From positions 37,041 to 101,040 of the forward strand of contig JAOPHQ010006332.1 of NCBI GenBank assembly GCA_030340625.1: DNA of 64,000 bases, read 5' to 3'. The translations under genes and the position numbers were made by a program. Below, piece by piece: positions 58,433-64,000 of this stretch; positions within the stretch are counted from its first letter, which is position 1; every line of letters starts with the position of its first letter. The DNA is from Merluccius polli (Eukaryota > Chordata > Actinopteri > Gadiformes > Merlucciidae). The notes beneath the pieces are model-generated. The model was not told the origin of the DNA, ran no database searches, and saw nothing but the letters and a program-made list of their open reading frames with translations.

Positions 58433-61400
58433 TCCATCCATCCATCTTCTTGCCGCTTATCCGGGGTCAGGTCGCGGGGGGCAGCAGCCCAAGCATGGAA
58501 ACCCAGACTTCCCTCTCCCCAGCCACTTCGTCCAGCTCTTCCTGGGGGATCCCGAGGCGTTCCCAGGCCAGCCGAGAGACATAGTCTCTCCAGCGTGTCC
58601 TGGGTCTTCCCCAGGGTCTCCTACCAGTGGGACGTGCCCTGAACACCTCACCAGGGAGGCGTCCGGGAGGCATCTTAACTAGATGCCCGAGCCACCTCAT
58701 CTGGCTCCTCTCAACGCGGAGGAATAGCGGGTCTACTCCGAGCTCCTCCCGGATGACCGAGCTTCTCACCCTATCTCCAAGGGAGAGCCCAGCCACCCTG
58801 CGGAGGAAGCTCATTTCGGCCGCTTGCACCCGCGATCTTGTTCTTTCGGTCACTACCCAAAGCTCATGACCATAGGTGAGGGCAGGAACGAAGATCGACT
58901 GGTAAATCAACAGCTTTGCCTTCCGGCTCAGCTCCCTCTTCATCACGACGGACCTGTGCAAAGTCCGCATTACTGCAGACGCCGCACCGATCCGCCTGTC
59001 GATCTCCCGCTCCATCCTCCCCTCACTCGTGAACAAGACCCCGATTCTCATCCCAGCCGCTTTACACTTGGCTGCGAACCGGTCCAGCGAGAGTTGGAGG
59101 TCACGGTCTGATGAAGCCAACAGGACCACATCGGCAGTGGCGCAGGAGGTAGAGCGGGTTACCTAGTAATCGGAAGGTTGCTAGTTCGCTTCCCGGCTAC
59201 TCCTAGCTAAGTGCCGAGGTGTCCCTGAGCAAGACACCTAACCCTAACTGCTCCCGGCGAGCTGGCTGTCGCCTTGCATGGCTGACCCGCCGTCGGAGTA
59301 TGACTGTCTGTATGAATGGGTGAATGTGAGACAATAGTTGTAAAGCGCTTTGGAGTGGTCATACCTCTGAGAAAGCGCTATATAAATGCAGTCCATTTAC
59401 CACATCATCCGCAAAAAGCAGTGACCCAATCCTGAGGTCACCAAACCGGACCCCCTCAACGCCTTGGCTGCGCCTAGAAATCCTGTCCATAAAAATTATG
59501 AACAGGATCGGTGACAAAGGGCACCCCTGGCAGAGTCCAACCCTCACTGGAAACAAGTCCGACTTATTACCGGCAATGCGGACCAAGCTCTGACACCGGT
59601 CATACAGGGAACGGACAGCCCGTATCAGGGGGTCCGGTACCCCGTACTCCCGGAGAACCCCCACAGGACTCCTCGAGGGACATGGTCGAATGCCTTCTTC
59701 AAGTCCACAAAGCACATGTGGACTGGTTGGGCAAACTCCCATGCACCCTCAAGGATCCTGCAGAGGGTGTAGAGCTGGTCCACTGTTCCACGACCTGGAC
59801 GAAAACCACATTGCTCCTCCTGAATCCGAGGTTCGACTATCCGACGGACCCTCCTCTCCAGCACCCCCGAATAGACCTTACCAGGAAGGCTGAGGAGTGT
59901 GATCCCCCTATAGTTGGAACACACCCTCCGGTCCCCCTTCTTAAAAAGAGGGACCACCACCCCAGTCTGCCAATCCAGAGACACTGCCCCCGATGTCCAC
60001 GCGATGCTGCAGAGTCGTGTCAACCATGACAGCCCCACAACATCCAGGGCCTTAAGGAACTCCAGGCGGCCCTCATCCACCCCCGGGGCCCTGCCACCGA
60101 GGAGCTTCCTGACCACCTCGGCAACCTCAGCCCCAGAGATAGGAGAGCCCACACCCGAGTCCCCAGGCCCTGCTTCCTTACCGGAAGGCATGTCGGTGGG
60201 ATTGAGGAGGTCTTCGAAGTATTCCTTCCACCGATCCACAACGTCCCGAGTTGAGGTCAGCAGCGCACCGTCTCCACCATACACAGTGTTGATGATGCAC
60301 TGTTTCCCCCTCCTGAGATGCCGGATGGTGGTCCAGAACCTCTTCGAAGCCGCCCGGAAGTCGTTCTCCATGGCCTCACCGAACTCCTCCCATGTTTTTG
60401 CCTCAGCAACTGCCGCAGCTGCGCTCCGCTTGGCCTGCCGGTACCTGCCTTCTGCCTCCGGAGTCGCACAGGCCAAAAAGGTCCTATAGGACTCCTTCAG
60501 TTTGACGGCATCCCTCACCGCCGGTGTCCACCAGCGGGTTCAGGAATTGCCGCCACGGCAGGCACCGACCACCTTGCGGCCACATCTCCGGTCGGCCACC
60601 TTCACAATCGAGGCGCGGAACATGGCCCACTCGGACTCAATGTCCCCCGCCTTCCCCGGTACATGGTCAAAGCTCTCCCGGAGGTGGGAGTTGAAGCTCT
60701 CTCTGACAGGAGACTCTGCCAGACGTTCCCAGCAGACCCTCACAATACGTTTGGGTCTGCCAGGTCTGACCGGCATCCTCCCCCACCATCGTAGCTAACT
60801 CACCACCAGGTGGTGATCAGTTGACAGCTCCGCCCCTCTCTTCGCCCGAGTGTCCAAGACATGTGGCCGCAAGTCCGACGACACGACTACAAAGTCAATC
60901 ATCGAACTGCGGCCTAGGGTGTCCTGGTGCCAAGTGCACATATGGACACCCTTATGCTTGAACATGGTGTTTGTTATGGACAATCTGTGGCGAGCACAGA
61001 AGTCCAACAACTGAACCCCACTCGGGTTCAGATCGGGGGGGGGCCGTTCCTCCCAATCACACCCCTCCAGGTCTCACTGTCGCTGCCAACGTGAGCGTTG
61101 AAGTCCCCCAGCAGAACGAGGGAATCCCCAGAGGGAGCACTTTCCAGCACCCCCTCCAAGGAGTCCAAAAAGGGTGGATACTCTGAACTGCTGTTTGGAC
61201 CATAGGCACAAACAACAGTCAGGATCCGTCCCCCCACCCGAAGGCGGAGGGAGGCTACCCTCTCGTCTACCGGGGTGAACTCCAACATACAGGCACCAAG
61301 CCGGGGGGCAATAAGTATTGCCACCCCTGCCTGGCGCCTCTCACCAGTGGCAACTCCAGAGTGGAAGAGAGTCCAAACCCTCTCGAGAACACTGGTTCCA

Positions 61401-61583
61401 GAGCCCTTGCTATGCGTCGAGGTGAGACCGACTATATCTAGCCGGAACTTCTCAACGTCGCGCACCAGCTCAGGCTCCTTCCCCACCAGAGAGGTGATGT
61501 TCCACGTCCCTAGAGCTAGCTTCTGCAGCCAAGGATCGGACCGCCATTGTCCCCGCCTTCAGACGCTAAACAGCTCACACTGC
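58433..61583 (-). mobile_element. Rex3 LINE (RTE-type), near full length but broken
   Basis: An 11-base duplication, ATTAAACAACA, flanks it (58422-58432 and 61584-61594), and the 3' end carries (GATG)n on the minus strand. Both are typical of Rex3. Endonuclease motifs come first (LGDFNAHVG, STDHHLVVS), then reverse transcriptase motifs (FRPGRGTVDQLYTL, FVDLKKAFDHVPRG, QGCPLSPILF, FADDVV), then RPRTRWRDYVSRLAWERLG. Plus-strand segments CGGTGACAAAGGGCACCCCT (59509) and ACCACCACCCCAGTCTGCCA (59953) agree with the primer sites I remember for Rex3. The coding frame is split among several frames and interrupted by a SINE at 59133-59398, so the copy is inactive. Confidence 0.92.
59133..59398 (+). 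mobile_element. tRNA-derived SINE nested in Rex3
   Basis: The head (AGTGGCGCAGGAGGTAGAGC, then GGTTGCTAGTTCGCTTCCCG) has the spacing of tRNA A and B boxes. The tail has GTAAAGCGCTTTGGAGTG and AAAGCGCTATATAAATGCAG, typical of fish SINEs with a LINE-like 3' end. A perfect 8-base duplication, ACCACATC (59125-59132 and 59399-59406), flanks it. Removing it restores the FADDVVL codons of the reverse transcriptase. Confidence 0.93.
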
Positions 61584-61594
61584 ATTAAACAACA

Positions 61595-61943
61595 CTACAT
61601 TTTATTTCTCAGAAGAATCATAAAGTTGTTCATGAGGTCAGTTTCAGACCATGGATGCAGATCACAAGATCAAATTGTGCATCTTTAATTCAATATAAAA
61701 ATTGTCCTAAATGTAGCTTGCAGTGTACCAGTGCGATTGTAGTTGACTGAAACTGAACTAACAAAATCTGACAAAAACCGCAATCCGTTAATTGAAATAA
61801 AAACTGAAACTGAGCGTGTGTGTTAAATCACATCACAATAATACTTTATTATGGATTAATGTGGGAACAAATATCAAAATGTACTTCATAAGTGATCATA
61901 TTTAATATTTAAAAGTCCATAAGCAGGTCTACCCTATCCATAA
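61595..61943. other. Duplicated upstream flank of USP copy 2
   Basis: GAATCATAAAGTT, ACCATGGATGCAGATCACA and related segments match 50215-50290 and recur at 62950-63050, so this flank is itself tandemly repeated. No gene. Confidence 0.55.
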
Positions 61944-62822
61944 CTAGGGTTGGGTATCGTTTGAATTTGAGCGATTCCGATTCCGATTCCTTGTTTCGAT
62001 TCCGGTTCCTAACGATTCTCGATTCCGATTCTTTTAAGAGGCAGGGTAAAAATTTGTTTTAAATGAGCCAGCTATCCAACGGTCTTTCTGAATGAAATAG
62101 TCTGACCTTCATCAATTTTAATTCTATGAACTTTTTATGAACTTTACTATGAATTTCTCAGAGGGCTGTTTTAAACTACAATACAAATATCAAATCTATG
62201 AACTTGAATATAATAATATTATAAATAATGAATACATTTCGCAGAGGTACACTTTAACTTTATTTTTAACTCATGAAACATGTTAACATGCCTCCACTGA
62301 TGGGCTAATCTGGAGCAGAATAGCCATTATTATTATTATTATTATTAATATGTCGAATCGACATATTAATAATAATAATAATAATATGTAAACAGAATGA
62401 ACAGAAGATGAAAACCGGACAGATTTCCGCTGTTGTAAAATTAGGGACTGGCCCTTTAAGCCGCAGGCTCGTATGCGGAGTGGGAGGGGTAGAGTGAGTG
62501 TGTGTGTGAGTTTTTGGAGTGGATGAGAGAGAGGCACGTTACAGCGACCGGAGCAAATAATGTTGATAAGAAAAGTACACGAAATAAATCAGTTTGATCC
62601 TGACCACTGTGCAGTCATTCACTAGCTGCTGTTGTTAAGAAAAGGACTCGCGGTAAAATGTAAACACTTCCGGTGGACGCTTCTTCTTTAGTGTTTGGCA
62701 GCTCCGGTCGGCGGGCTAGGAATCGAAACTAGGAACCGAAAGTTAAATTCTGCAACGATTCCGGGAGAATCGGAAAGCTAGTCCCGGTTCCAATCGATCC
62801 TCGATCCTCGATACCCAACCCT
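61944..62822. mobile_element. hAT-type non-autonomous element, 879 bp
   Basis: The ends CTAGGGTTGGGTATCG and CGATACCCAACCCT are inverted. A perfect 8-bp duplication, ATCCATAA (61936-61943 and 62823-62830), flanks it. Subterminal GATTCCGATTCC repeats occur at both ends. A TAA/ATT palindromic microsatellite sits at 62323-62385. No transposase. Confidence 0.88.
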
Positions 62823-62830
62823 ATCCATAA

Positions 62831-63733
62831 CATGTTATTTATAGTTAAATAACTTCAGAAATATTAATATTCCACTCATTGTTTTGACATTAAAAATAAA
62901 AAAGCACAAAAGGCAAATTCAATGTCAATCAAACAACACTCCATGTTGGTTCTCAGAAGAATTACAAAGTTGTTCATGAGGTTTCAGACCGTGGATGCAG
63001 ATCAGATGATCAAGTTGTGCATCTTTACTTAAATATTAAAAGTGTCCAGTATATCATGATAGTTCTTTCCTAAATGAAGCTCGCAGTAATATATTAGCCA
63101 CTTCATGCGTTGGAGTGAGACACACTTTGCCTAAAATGTGAAGCTCAAGTACAAACCAAACAGTTAATATTGTATTTAGCTTTAGTTAAGTGTAATTGTT
63201 TCCCTCCTCCTTCATCACAAAGGTCATCTACATGGAGATGCTGAAAACTTTATGAGGCTAAATAATATTTCTTGAAGTCAAGGTAATTGGTACATATGTT
63301 CATTTGTACGACACATGGTCTCCACATTAGTAGTCACACATAGGCAGACCTATCGTCACACTTTGTTCTAGCGCTGTGCCAGCGCTAGAAAGGTCTGACT
63401 GAACCCACTATCATTCTGGTATAGGGGAAAAAAACGCCCTGTCTTGTTTGTATTTCTTTAAACCAATCACAATCTTCTTGGGCGGCACGAAGCCCAGGAT
63501 GCAAAGACAGTGGCCTTGCAAAACAGTGTCAGGGGGAACTTGTTTTGGTGGAACATTTGCACGTGGGGAGGTGAGCCCTGGCATTAAAATGTCTAAATCC
63601 CTGCAAAAGGAAACACCACATAAAACAGTAAAAGATGTATGTCGACTATGTGATTTGCAAAGTATGCATACATTCTAACATGTGTGGGAATCGAACCCCT
63701 AACCCTGGCAGTGTGAACACCATGCTCTACAAC
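62831..63733. other. Further USP-flank repeat sequence
   Basis: 62935-63480 matches 50215-50740. 63660-63725 (GTGTGGGAATCGAACCCCTA...) matches the SINE relic found in every USP intron module, suggesting that another module or gene copy starts at or beyond the right edge. Confidence 0.5.
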
Positions 63734-64000
63734 AGTGGTTCTCAACCGGTGGGGCGCGCCCCCCTGGGGGGGCGCGGACACTCTCCCGGGGGGGCGCGGG
63801 TTCAAAAAGGAGAACAAATACGCGTCCGGCTTTAGGCCGGACTGTCCGGTTTTTCAAAGCCCTGTCCGGCGTCCGGCGCAGCATCAAGCCGGACGCGTAT
63901 TTGTCCTCCTTTTTGAGAGCGCAATAGTAACACACCGCGCACCCCCTCCCCCCCCGCCGGTGGTAGGTCCGCGGTGTGTTACTATTGCGCGCACCCCCCC
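63734..64000. mobile_element. hAT-type element, cut by the window edge
   Basis: Begins CAGTGGTTCTCAACCGGTGG, the common terminus of a fish hAT MITE family related to 6172-6748. It is followed by GC-rich internal inverted repeats (GCGTCCGGCTTTAGGCCGGA; GGTGTGTTACTATTGCGC). The right end is outside the window. Confidence 0.65.

Noticed and set aside
59511..61688. Several long plus-strand open frames
   Set aside because: Antisense to Rex3; the minus strand carries clear endonuclease and reverse transcriptase motifs.
63690..63730. tRNA gene (GGAATCGAACCCC resembles a T-loop)
   Set aside because: No cloverleaf can be built; the same segment recurs in each USP intron module as a SINE relic.

Overview
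The window looks like a teleost fish chromosome segment. The evidence is compact intron-containing genes with GT-AG introns, a Rex3 LINE, tRNA-derived SINEs, many hAT-type and TTAA-flanked non-autonomous DNA transposons, and long CA/GT microsatellites. The species cannot be determined from the sequence alone.

Left part (1-31 kb). At least seven short exons on the minus strand encode the same ~45-residue motif (RVNIG-x-AF-x-RWR-x-LR ... K-x-D ... A-x-FLLD). They lie at 2.6, 3.2, 5.0, 8.0 (frameshifted), 19.5, 21.3 and 29.9 kb, with a decayed copy at 29.0 kb. Each starts with its own ATG and ends in a splice donor in phase 2. Two downstream exons start in the matching phase and continue the motif with Y-E: 875-931 (a gene running off the left edge) and 14806-14910 (a C2H2 zinc-finger gene whose last exon is 9585-10718). 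The short exons therefore look like interchangeable first exons. At least three sit inside transposons of different types: a hAT element with a perfect 8-bp target duplication (19032-20350), a TTAA element with 15-bp terminal repeats (29769-30398), and a second TTAA family (about 7612-8497, with a decayed copy near 28.4-29.4 kb). The zinc-finger gene also has a 1.8-kb inverted-repeat transposon with its own two-exon gene inside its large intron. The 15.4-21.1 kb stretch is a nest of elements around a duplicated minisatellite block.

Middle (22-33 kb). An intact five-exon shisa5 (scotin) gene lies on the plus strand (22350-28086). Its introns carry nested transposons. A decayed or very divergent shisa-like neighbour follows at about 31.6-32.9 kb.

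Right part (34-64 kb). Three tandem copies of a USP37-type ubiquitin protease gene lie on the minus strand. The right copy (51150-57959) can be spliced into an uninterrupted 564-residue protein with Cys and His boxes. The middle copy (36791-49811) has amplified an N-terminal pair of exons into six tandem 1.2-1.3-kb modules, and it carries a one-base insertion in a homopolymer in the catalytic domain plus a lost splice acceptor. The left copy (34761-36311) is a truncated pseudogene. Upstream of the right copy are a Rex3 LINE split by a SINE, a hAT-type element, and sequence hinting at further USP-copy material beyond the right edge.
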